Both the position numbers and the translations under genes were made by a program. A stretch of DNA of 64,000 bases. It comes from Spirochaetales bacterium (GTDB taxonomy: Bacteria; Spirochaetota; Spirochaetia; SZUA-6; RPPD01). Shown here piece after piece: positions 43,997 to 52,717 of the stretch. Within the stretch, counting starts at the first letter, position 1; every line of letters begins with the position of its first letter. The notes under the pieces were generated by a model, which was not told where the DNA came from, did no database searches, and worked only from the letters and a program-made list of their open reading frames with translations. The stretch lies in NCBI GenBank assembly GCA_016929065.1, contig JAFGJO010000040.1:1-64000 (forward strand), in the 5' to 3' direction.

Positions 43997-44287
43997 TCAG
44001 TGTGAAGAGTGCTTCTCTTCGAATACCTTTTTTAATGCGGAATTTTCTTTCTTGAGTTCACGCGCACCGCGCGTAATCTTGCACAGACTCACCCCCAGAT
44101 CGGCGGCAATCGTGCGCTGACTTTTTCCTTCAAACAGCAATTTAACAATATCCCACCGAAGCGAAAGCTTCGCCGCCTCGCTTCCGGTAAGGAGTTCTCG
44201 AAGCAGTTTTTCAATCTGCGATGCGTTTTCTGCCGCAGAAAATAGTTTGGCGATCTCCGGTATTCTGTCCATTGTGTATCTATCCAT
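43997..44287 (-). CDS. trpR: Trp repressor
   Basis: A 96-residue DNA-binding protein; ATG 44287 (GGAAAG eight bases upstream) is preferred over ATG 44272 and an upstream TTG. The TrpR core is clear: LLRELLTGSEAAKLSLRWDIVKLLFEGKSQRTIAADLGVSLCKITRGARELK, where the helix-turn-helix SQRTIAADLGVSLCKITRG matches the E. coli protein's SQRELKNELGAGIATITRG. It binds operators when loaded with tryptophan. It is unusual outside Proteobacteria, Chlamydiae and a few spirochaetes. First gene of a two-gene operon with trpB2. I found no textbook CTAG-type operator upstream. Confidence 0.92.
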   Translation of the reverse strand: MDRYTMDRIPEIAKLFSAAENASQIEKLLRELLTGSEAAKLSLRWDIVKLLFEGKSQRTIAADLGVSLCKITRGARELKKENSALKKVFEEKHSSH

Positions 44288-44441
44288 AGAAACAGCTTTC
44301 CGGGCTTTTGTCAAGAACAGGATATTTTATACAAAGAGATACCAGAAATGAGCTTTGCTTCTCCTGCCGCTGCGTGATAAATGTTATTGACACGACACGG
44401 TTTATCATGTGCAATAAGCCAGAATAATCTGGAGGGATATC

Positions 44442-44810
44442 ATGAAGTTTTGCTGGACAACAATCAATGTGAGCGATATGGAAAAGTCATTGGCATTTTA
44501 CCGGGATATCATCGGGCTTACTATCAACCGCCGCATGTCCCCAAACTCCGATATGGAATTGGCATTCCTTGGTGACGGCGATACACAGCTGGAGCTGATC
44601 TGCAATAAAAAAAACACGGACATCAGCCATGGGAAAGACATTTCTCTGGGTTTTGTGGTTGATTCAACGGAAAAATTCACAGCATTTCTGCAGTCGAAAG
44701 AGATTGCACTGCACTCCGGGCCCTTTCAGCCGAATCCAAACATCCGCTTTGTTTATGCATTGGATCCAGACGGCTTGAAGATCCAGTTCGTTGAAAATAT
44801 TGCACAGTAA
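44442..44810 (+). CDS. VOC-family (glyoxalase-like) protein
   Basis: A 122-residue protein with GGAGGG before the ATG. The two beta-alpha-beta-beta-beta units of the vicinal oxygen chelate fold are visible: INVSDMEKSLAFYRDIIGL, then MELAFLGDGDTQLELI and DISLGFVVDSTEKFTAFLQSKEI, then NIRFVYALDPDGLKIQFVEN. Candidate metal residues are present (E in QLELI, H in DISHGKD, E in FVEN). Substrate unknown; methylglyoxal, antibiotic or catechol are all options for the family. Confidence 0.88.
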   Translation: MKFCWTTINVSDMEKSLAFYRDIIGLTINRRMSPNSDMELAFLGDGDTQLELICNKKNTDISHGKDISLGFVVDSTEKFTAFLQSKEIALHSGPFQPNPNIRFVYALDPDGLKIQFVENIAQ

Positions 44811-44893
44811 AGAATGAAAACCATTCTTCTTCCTTAATTTTTATTTGCAACTGCACTCCCCTTTTCCTACAATTGAAGAGGAGGTGCTGCTCA

Positions 44894-45604
44894 ATGAAAT
44901 ACAAATCAGAACATCACGAAGACTATGAACTGTTAAAGATCACCAAAAAAAGGGATGAATTTACCACGTCCGACCCCTGGCGCGTCTTTAGAATCCAGGG
45001 TGAATTTGTTGAAGGATTTGACGCCCTCTCAAAACTGGGCAATGCGATTGCGATTTTCGGGTCGGCCCGGTTAAAACCGGAAACCCGCTATTACAATGAA
45101 GCTGTCAAAACAGCAGAAATGTTTGCAGAAAAGGGATTGGCAGTGATCACCGGCGGGGGCCCCGGCATTATGGAAGCGGCAAATAAAGGTGCCCAGCAGT
45201 CAAAAAACAAAAATTTATCAGTTGGATGCAATATTGAACTTCCTTTTGAACAGGAACCAAACCCGTATCAGGACATTTCTTTGAGTTTTCGCTATTTTTT
45301 TGTCAGAAAGATGATGTTTGTAAAGTATTCACTGGGTTTTATCATCTTTCCCGGCGGATTCGGCACCCTCGATGAATTTTTCGAGTCACTCACCCTTTCC
45401 CAATGCAATAAGATACCCCACTTTCCCATTGCGCTGCACGGGAAAGAGTATTGGGAGGGCCTGCTGGACTGGATAAAAAACACTCAACTAAAACAGGGCT
45501 GTATCTCTGAAACTGATTTAGACCTGTTTCAGGTAACCGATTCACCTGAAGAAACAGTGGATTTTATCATGGGCAAGTGCAGGGAACAGGGATTTTTGGA
45601 GTAA
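44894..45604 (+). CDS. LOG-family phosphoribohydrolase
   Basis: A 236-residue protein; ATG 44894 follows GGAGG nine bases upstream. The LOG signature is complete: IAIFGSARL, AVITGGGPGIMEAANKGAQQSK, VGCNIELPFEQEPN, VFVKYSL and IIFPGGFGTLDEFFESLTLSQ, the PGGxGTxxE motif. These enzymes hydrolyse nucleotide 5'-monophosphates at the N-glycosidic bond, including cytokinin precursors. The N-terminal ~40 residues are an extension, usual for the TIGR00730 long forms. It stands alone. Confidence 0.92.
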   Translation: MKYKSEHHEDYELLKITKKRDEFTTSDPWRVFRIQGEFVEGFDALSKLGNAIAIFGSARLKPETRYYNEAVKTAEMFAEKGLAVITGGGPGIMEAANKGAQQSKNKNLSVGCNIELPFEQEPNPYQDISLSFRYFFVRKMMFVKYSLGFIIFPGGFGTLDEFFESLTLSQCNKIPHFPIALHGKEYWEGLLDWIKNTQLKQGCISETDLDLFQVTDSPEETVDFIMGKCREQGFLE

Positions 45605-45792
45605 ACAGCTGGAAAATCAGCTGTGAAGGAGTCGATATATACTATTATTATCTTGACGAGCAAGGGTAATTATCAGTACACTATCACCAATGTAAAAAAT
45701 ACCCATCTCGAAAAAAGATTCACACAAAGTTTGGAAATAATATAATTGGGAAGAGGGATATCTATATACTAATACCCTTTAAGGAGTAACCC

Positions 45793-46887
45793 ATGTCTTC
45801 GCGGCCGACAATTCTTATAATAGAAGATAATCCCGATCACCGTGAGATTTTTTCTGATATATTACACAGCAAATACGACCTTGAATTCAGTGAAACTGAA
45901 CAGGATATCATCGGCCTTATTACCGGCAAGAGTATCAGCCTGGTTGTCCTTGATTATTTCCTCCAGAATAAATACACCGGACTGGAACTGCTGAAGAAAA
46001 TAAACAAGCAGGACCCCTTCCTGCCGGTGATTGTCATCACTGCATACGGAGATGAGGACATTGCGGCAGGTGCGATCAAGGCAGGGGCTGCCGAATATAT
46101 CCGGAAAACACCCGACAATAATTTCGGCAAAAAGATAAAACAAAAAATAAAAGAGCTGCTTGATCATCACGAGGTGTTCACCTCACAGGAACGCACAGCG
46201 ATGATTACTTTTTTTACTGAACATATAAACCAGTTTTTGAAAATCTGGAAAGAAAAAATCATTTTTTACAAGGAGCGGATTAATTCTCCTGCCGACGTTG
46301 TGGTTAAAGATGAGCTTTTCCACTCGCTCTTCAAGGCATTTCTTGATGACCTGCAGAGGGAAACAGCTACCGAGACGCTGAATTTCCTTAAAAAAATGAT
46401 CTGGCAGCGGAATACACCCATCAGCTCGCTTCTCCTTGTTGAATTATTGAACACATCATTCAAGGAAGCCGCCCGCGAACTGTTGACCCAGAAGTTTCCG
46501 CATGCATTTGACGGCCGCTCACGGTTCATGCAGCGGATCGGGACACTGGTGGATGAAAATGACCTTATGCTCAGCCGTGAATATGAAAAGATCGTCACCG
46601 AGTCAACCACCCAAATGCTCCAGGCAGAACGGATCAACACAAAACTGCTGCTCATGCGGACTCTTCAGCATGAGATCCGGCAGCCGTTGAGTTTTATATA
46701 CAACTCTGCCGAAGTGCTGCTTGCCGATACAGAGGCCGCAGCAGTGCATAAAACAATCGAAGAGATACTTGATCATGCGAAAAAAATAGATGGGCTGCTT
46801 TCGGAACTCGAAAAAGACAGTGAAGCACCTTTAAAAAATTATTCGGATAAACTTCCAATGTATGATTTATCGCAGGATAAGGGATAG
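45793..46887 (+). CDS. response regulator with C-terminal HisKA-like domain, no ATPase
   Basis: A 364-residue protein with AAGGAG before the ATG. The receiver (residues 1-120) has the acidic pair E11/D12 in ILIIEDN and the phosphoacceptor D54 in VVLDYF, with Thr (VITAYG) and Lys (IRKTP). A helical linker (~150-275) follows. The end resembles a histidine-kinase dimerisation domain (MRTLQHEIRQPLSFIYNSAEVLL) with a possible phospho-His, but the ATP-binding domain is absent. It could thus be a phosphotransfer relay. The hybrid kinase follows after three bases. Confidence 0.88.
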   Translation: MSSRPTILIIEDNPDHREIFSDILHSKYDLEFSETEQDIIGLITGKSISLVVLDYFLQNKYTGLELLKKINKQDPFLPVIVITAYGDEDIAAGAIKAGAAEYIRKTPDNNFGKKIKQKIKELLDHHEVFTSQERTAMITFFTEHINQFLKIWKEKIIFYKERINSPADVVVKDELFHSLFKAFLDDLQRETATETLNFLKKMIWQRNTPISSLLLVELLNTSFKEAARELLTQKFPHAFDGRSRFMQRIGTLVDENDLMLSREYEKIVTESTTQMLQAERINTKLLLMRTLQHEIRQPLSFIYNSAEVLLADTEAAAVHKTIEEILDHAKKIDGLLSELEKDSEAPLKNYSDKLPMYDLSQDKG

Positions 46888-46890
46888 GAC

Positions 46891-49107
46891 GTGCAGCAGA
46901 AGAAAATTCTCGTCGTGGAAGACGAACAGGCTCTCCTCACTCTTTATGCCTCGGTTCTTGAAAAAGGCCATAACGGCTATTCATTTGATGTATACCGCGC
47001 AGGCAATTACGAGGAAGCCATGGTGCTGAGCAACGAACATAATTTTGACATCCTGCTCACTGATTACCACCTCCCCGGAAAAGACGGAATCAACCTGATA
47101 AAGAGCCTCAAACAAAAAGATACAGGAATCGCCTGTATCATTATTTCCGGATATCTGTCGCAGGACATTGTAAAAGCGGCAAAGGACGCCGGAGCGTATA
47201 CCTGTTTGAAAAAACCGTGTAGTATTTACATGATCAAGGGAACCATCGAGGAAGCCCTGAAATATCAAAAGTCCAGTGCTCCCTCTGCAGCTGTTTCCGA
47301 AACCATTTCTCCTCACCGTGAAATCCAATGCCTGATCGACAATTACCCGACAGAAACAGTGTTCATCGACAAGTCGCTTTCCATTCAGGCGGTAAATCCC
47401 CAGTTTAAAATGCTGCATCCGGAGGCACTCAACAAGACCTGCTATTCCGAGTTATATAACCGTACGCAACAATGCGGCACGTGTCCCCTGAATGATACCA
47501 ATGCAGGCGCGCAATTGTTTTATCATGGAACGCTTGCATCGGGTGAACGCATCAACGAACAGATTGATGCCTGGTACGACCGTGAGGGAGTGCATCACGG
47601 CTACATTGTAAGTTGTGTCCTCCCGGCAGAAGATGAAACTACAGGCTTTCTGGAAAAGCCGCAGGATACATATTTTTTCTTTGCGCTTGATGAACAGGGA
47701 ACGATCACCTACGCAGACAACGCAGTGACCCAGCTTTTTAATCATGGTGATGATATCATCGGCCAGTCCATTGCGCAGTACCTGCACTCCTATTTTATTC
47801 AGCTTTTAATAAAAGAAGATATGAGCTTTCTGCAGTATGCTGAAAAAAACAGTGGTCATACCGTATCGCTTGATTTCATCACCAAGGATTCCCTGATCCG
47901 GCGCACCCTGGAATGCGAGCTGCGGATCAATAAAGGCGGATTTCCTCCCGAATGGAAAGTCATTGTCATTGGAACCGACACATCGGCAAAAAACGAAATC
48001 ACCCGGCTGATCGAATTCGGAAAAGAAACATTCCAGCAGCTGAGGACCGGCCAGTTCGACATGGTCTTTACCATCGACCGCAGTATGGTAATAAAAACCA
48101 TCAACAGGGTGACACTGGCAAAGCTGAATGCCCGGCAAAAAGACATGATCGGTTCGAACATGAAAAACCTCTTGTACAACAGAAGAGACCGGTATGCATT
48201 TGAACAGGCGATTCACCAGGTCCAGACGCTCAAGAATGTCTATAATTTGCGGCTTGATTTAAAATACCAGAATAATAAAATTGCATCCCTGGTGAATATC
48301 AGTGCAGTGCGGGATTCATTTAACGACGAAATGGGCTATGTACTGGTTTGCCATGATATCGAACGGCAGCTCCGCATGGAGACCACACTCCAGAGTATTG
48401 AACGCATGCGCGCACTGGGCCAGCTGGCCGCAGGCATTGCACATCAGATCAATAATTACACCAATGCAATTTATGGAAGCACCGATCTGTTAAGCGACAC
48501 ACTCAAGGAGAACTTTACGGATCATCCTGAGGTAATTGAGGAAACAGAGACAGTCCTCCGGCTGATCCGGGGGAGCATTCACCGGCTGACCGGCCTGACA
48601 AAACACCTGACCACCTTCGCCCGTGCGCAGCAGCCGCCGGTCATCTCTCCGGGAGATGTCAACCGCGTCATCATCGATATCATGAGCCTATTGTGTTCAC
48701 AGGCGGATAAAAAGGAAGTATCGCTAAAAACCGAACTCGATGACCAGCTGCCGCAGGTGCCATTTTCTCCGCTCCACCTCGAACAGGGGCTACTCAATAT
48801 CATCATGAATGCAATGGATGCAGTTGCAGAAAAAACAGGCAAAATCTTGATCACAACATACCGCGATAATGACAATATATATATCGCCGTAAAGGATAAC
48901 GGACCCGGCATTCCCGAGGAAATCAAACATCAGCTCTTCGAGGCCTTTGTCACGACAAAGCCGGCGGGCGTCGGAACCGGTCTGGGCCTGAATATTGCAA
49001 AAAATATCATTGAATCACTAAAAGGAGATATCACCGTAGATTCGGGTCCCGGGGGAACCATCATGACCTTGCGAATTCCAATTCACAATTCTGAAGTCAT
49101 CTCCTGA
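46891..49107 (+). CDS. hybrid receiver-PAS-histidine kinase
   Basis: A 738-residue soluble kinase starting at GTG 46891, three bases after the previous stop. Domains: receiver (1-120, D58); PAS (~145-230) with CYSELYNRTQQCGTCPLND, a cysteine motif seen in many anaerobe kinases; PAS (~250-360); PAS (~375-495); HisKA (LGQLAAGIAHQINNYTNAIYGSTDLL, phospho-His) and HATPase (LLNIIMNAMDAVAEKTG, VKDNGPGIPEE, GTGLGLNIAKNII). No membrane segments, so it senses an internal signal. It probably works with the receiver proteins on either side. Confidence 0.92.
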   Translation: MQQKKILVVEDEQALLTLYASVLEKGHNGYSFDVYRAGNYEEAMVLSNEHNFDILLTDYHLPGKDGINLIKSLKQKDTGIACIIISGYLSQDIVKAAKDAGAYTCLKKPCSIYMIKGTIEEALKYQKSSAPSAAVSETISPHREIQCLIDNYPTETVFIDKSLSIQAVNPQFKMLHPEALNKTCYSELYNRTQQCGTCPLNDTNAGAQLFYHGTLASGERINEQIDAWYDREGVHHGYIVSCVLPAEDETTGFLEKPQDTYFFFALDEQGTITYADNAVTQLFNHGDDIIGQSIAQYLHSYFIQLLIKEDMSFLQYAEKNSGHTVSLDFITKDSLIRRTLECELRINKGGFPPEWKVIVIGTDTSAKNEITRLIEFGKETFQQLRTGQFDMVFTIDRSMVIKTINRVTLAKLNARQKDMIGSNMKNLLYNRRDRYAFEQAIHQVQTLKNVYNLRLDLKYQNNKIASLVNISAVRDSFNDEMGYVLVCHDIERQLRMETTLQSIERMRALGQLAAGIAHQINNYTNAIYGSTDLLSDTLKENFTDHPEVIEETETVLRLIRGSIHRLTGLTKHLTTFARAQQPPVISPGDVNRVIIDIMSLLCSQADKKEVSLKTELDDQLPQVPFSPLHLEQGLLNIIMNAMDAVAEKTGKILITTYRDNDNIYIAVKDNGPGIPEEIKHQLFEAFVTTKPAGVGTGLGLNIAKNIIESLKGDITVDSGPGGTIMTLRIPIHNSEVIS

Positions 49108-49162
49108 TATTTCAAAAAAACAGTTATTTTTTTTATATTTGAAAGGGGTTTTTTAAAAACAA

Positions 49163-49609
49163 ATGGAACTAACACAATTGGAGACAATCCTCCTTATCGA
49201 GGACAACGAGGACCATGTAGAACACACAATAGATGCATTACGCGAAGGTAATGTCGTAAGGTCAATTATCGTCCAGAAGGACGGCGACAGTGCGGTCAAA
49301 TATTTACTGCGCAAGGATGCCTGGGAGGATCCCAAAAAATCACCCCGACCAAATTTGATTCTGCTGGATGTCAAACTGCCCGGAAAAAACGGGTTTGAAA
49401 TTCTTGAGATCGTCAAAAACAACCCGGATTTGAAAACAATTCCTGTTATCCTGCTTACGACAACCGGCAACAAAGAGGATATCGAGCTGGGAGCACGCCT
49501 TGGTGCCAATGACTATATTATCAAGCCGGTAGATTTTGACAGTTTTGTCGGAAAAGTAAAGGGCCTTGGAAAATACTGGGCGCTTGTCTCGAACATGGCA
49601 GGAAACTGA
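49163..49609 (+). CDS. single-domain response regulator (Rcp1-like)
   Basis: A 148-residue receiver-only protein. The acidic pair E13/D14 (LLIEDNEDH), phosphoacceptor D69 (LILLDVKLPGKNG), Thr in LLTTTG and Lys in YIIKPVDF are intact. The long segment between beta 2 and beta 3 (RKDAWEDPKKSPRPN) is typical of the Rcp1/phytochrome-type receivers. No output domain. The next kinase gene starts one base after its stop, so the two are coupled; it may be that kinase's partner. Confidence 0.93.
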   Translation: MELTQLETILLIEDNEDHVEHTIDALREGNVVRSIIVQKDGDSAVKYLLRKDAWEDPKKSPRPNLILLDVKLPGKNGFEILEIVKNNPDLKTIPVILLTTTGNKEDIELGARLGANDYIIKPVDFDSFVGKVKGLGKYWALVSNMAGN

Positions 49610-49610
49610 T

Positions 49611-50681
49611 ATGTCGCCGCTTGATTTCTTCCACATGCATCCGGAAGTTTTAGAGCATTCGCTGGATCTGCTCTCCCAGGAGGTGGTCTATATCGACCCG
49701 TCCTATACAATTTTGTGGATGAACAAGGCAAAACAAAAAGCGCACCCCGGCCTGGAAACAGGAATGCACTGTTATGAAGCGTTCGGAAAAACATCGCCCT
49801 GCGAATTCTGTCTGGCGCCCCAGGCGCAGTCACTGGGCTCGAACATAAAAAATCCGGTCTGCCTGATGACCGGAAAGCATCAGAACATTCCCCGTCATAT
49901 CAACATTATGATTTCCCCGGTTGCATTCAGGGAAGAAAAAATACAGGGGTATATTGAAATTGTGGATAATGTCGAAGCCCTGTACCAGAGCAATGAAGAA
50001 CTTGAACGGCTTAATCATGAATATGAGAGTGTTATCTATGCGCTTTCCCACGACCTGCGCTCCCCGCTTGTCTCGATCGAGGGTTTTTTAAGCAAGCTGA
50101 AAAAAGCGACCGAAGCGACACCCGACCCGGCCGTCATTGAACACTGTCTCAACCGCATCCGTGCAAACACAAAGACCATGAACAACCTGGTGAATGTCCT
50201 TCTGGATACCTCACGGATCATCACCGGCTCGCTGGAACGGGTGGAAGTCAATGTTGAAGAAGCCGCGCGGCACGCAGCAGAACAGTTTGCCGAGAAAGCT
50301 GCTGCTCAGAATGCCGTGATAAAGGTCTTCGGAGAGTTCGGCATTGAGGAATGCGACCGTGTGCGTCTCGACCAGATTTTCGCAAATCTGATCAACAATG
50401 CGCTGTATCACTGCACAGGGACACCCAATCTGGTAATTGAACTCGGCGGCAAAAAGCATGTCTACTGGGTGAAGGACAACGGCCCGGGGATTCCGGCTGA
50501 TTTCCAGGAAAGTGTCTTCGAACCCTTCTCACAGGCAAAGAAAACATCGGGCAAGAACTTCGGCATGGGCCTTAATATTGTCTACCGGATCATCCAGAAA
50601 CACGGCGGCGAAATATGGATCGAATCACCGGACGGCGCAGGAACCGCGATCTTTTTCACCTTCAAGGGTGATGCAGGCTAA
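49611..50681 (+). CDS. PAS-domain histidine kinase
   Basis: A 356-residue soluble kinase; ATG 49611 has AGGA seven bases upstream and lies one base past the receiver's stop. The PAS domain (~15-130) has a cysteine motif, MHCYEAFGKTSPCEFCLAPQ, similar to one in the upstream hybrid kinase. HisKA: YALSHDLRSPLVSIEGFLSKL (phospho-His). HATPase: FANLINNALYHC, VKDNGPGIPADFQ, FGMGLNIVYRIIQKHGG. All catalytic boxes are intact. The CxxC-type motif suggests redox or Fe-S sensing, as inference. Confidence 0.92.
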   Translation: MSPLDFFHMHPEVLEHSLDLLSQEVVYIDPSYTILWMNKAKQKAHPGLETGMHCYEAFGKTSPCEFCLAPQAQSLGSNIKNPVCLMTGKHQNIPRHINIMISPVAFREEKIQGYIEIVDNVEALYQSNEELERLNHEYESVIYALSHDLRSPLVSIEGFLSKLKKATEATPDPAVIEHCLNRIRANTKTMNNLVNVLLDTSRIITGSLERVEVNVEEAARHAAEQFAEKAAAQNAVIKVFGEFGIEECDRVRLDQIFANLINNALYHCTGTPNLVIELGGKKHVYWVKDNGPGIPADFQESVFEPFSQAKKTSGKNFGMGLNIVYRIIQKHGGEIWIESPDGAGTAIFFTFKGDAG

Positions 50682-50787
50682 AAAATATCCTCCCTGTATT
50701 GTGTTTGTTTTCGATTCCCGTTAAGCTCCTATAAAACACAAAATCGTCCTGAAAAAATCTTTTAAAAAAACTTTTTCAAGAGGCAGT

Positions 50788-51723
50788 ATGGCAAAAAAAT
50801 CTGCTTGTGTGAGCTGCAGCAGTATTTCGTTCTCCCCCCTTTTTTCCTGTAACGACAAAAACATGAATATCCCCGGCGAGTATCATTATCATCGTTGTAC
50901 ACGATGCGGACTGATTATCCTTGATCCGCGGCCATCTGTAAAACAGCTCCTGCAGCATTATCCGCAAGAAACCTACTATGCGTATTCCACCATCGATACA
51001 GACAGCATTGAGACAAAAATACGGCAGATCCTGTACCGTGTGTTCTTTGATGTCTCCTATAAAAATATATTAATAAAACTCCTGCTAAAACCGTTTAAAT
51101 TCCTCTCACGCAGTACGCTTATTGCCAAAAAAAGCAGGCTGCTCGATGTCGGCTGCGGGGCCGGCCAGTTTGTTTACGAGATGAAAAAGCTCGGCGCGGA
51201 TGCACAGGGAGTTGAACCATACTGCGACGCAAACACAAAAAAGAAACCGGGGATCACCATCTTTCACGGAGAACTCATCAAGGCGAAATTCAGGCCCGGT
51301 TATTTTGATGTGATCACCATGAATCATGTGCTGGAACACATCCAAAAACCAAAACAGACATTACAGGAAATCTTCCGGATTCTGAAACCAAATGGAAGGT
51401 TTATTGTGGCCGTACCGAATGCAGCATCGCTCGCCTACGGCCTGTTTGGGAAAAACTGGTATCAGATTGATACACCGCGGCACATCTTTTTATACACAAC
51501 AAAAATACTGCGCTCAATGCTTGTATCTTCCGGTTTTACCATAAAAAAAATCAGGTTCAATTCGGGACCCCGGCAGTTTTCCCATTCACTTCTTCACTTT
51601 TTTAACATCCGATGGATGTACAAATGTATCGGCATCCTTGATATACTGTTTCTGCCGCTTGTTCATGTTGTCAATTTCTTTCATATCGGTGATCAATTCG
51701 AAATTATTTGTACGAAGGAGTAA
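50788..51723 (+). CDS. class I SAM methyltransferase with N-terminal zinc-ribbon motif
   Basis: A 311-residue protein. Paired cysteines C7/C10 and C37/C40 (ACVSC, HRCTRC) suggest a zinc ribbon, as in the Methyltransf_13/23-type sugar and quinone methyltransferases. Motif I is LLDVGCGAGQF and motif IV is VITMNHVLEHI. The tail is hydrophobic near residues 260-300 and may touch the membrane. The substrate cannot be read from the sequence; surface glycan or lipid precursors are common for this layout. The PduL gene begins nine bases after its stop. Confidence 0.88.
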   Translation: MAKKSACVSCSSISFSPLFSCNDKNMNIPGEYHYHRCTRCGLIILDPRPSVKQLLQHYPQETYYAYSTIDTDSIETKIRQILYRVFFDVSYKNILIKLLLKPFKFLSRSTLIAKKSRLLDVGCGAGQFVYEMKKLGADAQGVEPYCDANTKKKPGITIFHGELIKAKFRPGYFDVITMNHVLEHIQKPKQTLQEIFRILKPNGRFIVAVPNAASLAYGLFGKNWYQIDTPRHIFLYTTKILRSMLVSSGFTIKKIRFNSGPRQFSHSLLHFFNIRWMYKCIGILDILFLPLVHVVNFFHIGDQFEIICTKE

Positions 51724-51732
51724 AGTGGTATT

Positions 51733-52347
51733 ATGAAACAGATCAACTTTAGTGACTATCCAATCCCTGTCGAAGTCTCCGCCCATCATGTGCACCTTTC
51801 ACGCGAACATGTCGAGGCTTTGTTCGGGAAAGACGCCCGGCTGACACCGGTCAAGGAGCTTTCCCAGCCGGGACAGTTTGCTGCCGATGAAAAAGTGACG
51901 CTTGTCGGGCCGAAGGGAAAGGTCGAACGCGTCCGCGTACTGGGGCCTGAACGCAAAGAGACACAGGTGGAAATCTCGAAGACCGAGCAGTATACACTCG
52001 GCATTCAGCCGCCGATCCGCGATTCCGGCAATGTTGCCGGCACTCCCGGCATTATGCTTGAAGGGCCTGCAGGCAGTGTTGAACTTGACCATGGGGTGAT
52101 CGCGGCATTACGGCACATCCACATGACCCCTGATGATGCGAAAAACCTCGGACTCAAGAACTATGATGTGGTTCAGGTTCGTATTTCCGGTGACCGGGAA
52201 CTCATTTACGGCGATGTGCTCATCCGTGTAAATGAATCCTATCGGCTGGTAATGCATATAGATACCGATGAAGGCAATGCCGCCAACGCGGGCCCGGCAA
52301 CCATCGCCTATATTGTGAAAATTCAAGAAGGTGCCGACGAACTGTAG
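51733..52347 (+). CDS. pduL: phosphotransacylase PduL
   Basis: A 204-residue protein of the PduL type of phosphate acyltransferase, which converts acyl-CoA and phosphate to acyl phosphate and CoA. The family motifs are VEVSAHHVHLS (zinc His18-His21 region), VTLVGPKGKVERVRVLGPER, QYTLGIQPPIRDSGNVAGTPG, AALRHIHMTPDDA (His128 and His130) and HIDTDEGNAA. Length is that of non-microcompartment forms, with no encapsulation tail, and no shell-protein genes are near. It probably serves acetate formation with an acetate kinase elsewhere. Confidence 0.93.
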   Translation: MKQINFSDYPIPVEVSAHHVHLSREHVEALFGKDARLTPVKELSQPGQFAADEKVTLVGPKGKVERVRVLGPERKETQVEISKTEQYTLGIQPPIRDSGNVAGTPGIMLEGPAGSVELDHGVIAALRHIHMTPDDAKNLGLKNYDVVQVRISGDRELIYGDVLIRVNESYRLVMHIDTDEGNAANAGPATIAYIVKIQEGADEL

Positions 52348-52717
52348 TCTGGCTCACACCTCCTGTGTTCGCCAGCCAATGCAAAAACTGTTTGCTTTGT
52401 TAGAGAACCCTTCTATCGGATATTAATCACAAGTGTATAAATTTGTGTGTTTTTGCTTTTTTTTAACTTCATTTTGCTGGACATCCTGTCCAGAGTGAAG
52501 TTACAGTAATATTAAACCTCGGATGAACGCAGATAGACACATTTTTTTGGAAGGGAACGTTGGAGAAAAAGAAACCGCGAATTTCCAGGAATTAACAAAA
52601 AAAAGAGAGAAATAGTTTTTAAATAAGGAAACCAGGTTTTCAGGCAAAGAATGGCATAACAGATGTTTTCCAAAGCCCGGTTGATTTCTCTCCTTCTTTG
52701 CAGTATCTTCTCAATCT
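52348..52717. other. gene-free gap with two inverted repeats
   Basis: No convincing gene. A weak hairpin (CTGGC 52349-52353 with GCCAG 52371-52375, inner CACA/TGTG) may end the pduL message. A second, stronger one has TAACTTCA (52464-52471) paired with TGAAGTTA (52496-52503), and inside it CTGGACA/TGTCCAG (52477-52483 and 52487-52493). Neither is followed by a T-run. The rest is AT-rich and unremarkable. Confidence 0.6.

Noticed and set aside
44288..44441. TrpR operator upstream of trpR
   Set aside because: No sequence close to the known CTAGTTAACTAG-type operator could be found.
45605..45624. ACAGCTG/CAGCTGT hairpin after the LOG gene as a terminator
   Set aside because: The stem is short and is not followed by a T-run.
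51733..52347. PduL as evidence of a bacterial microcompartment
   Set aside because: No shell-protein genes are near and the protein lacks an N-terminal targeting extension.
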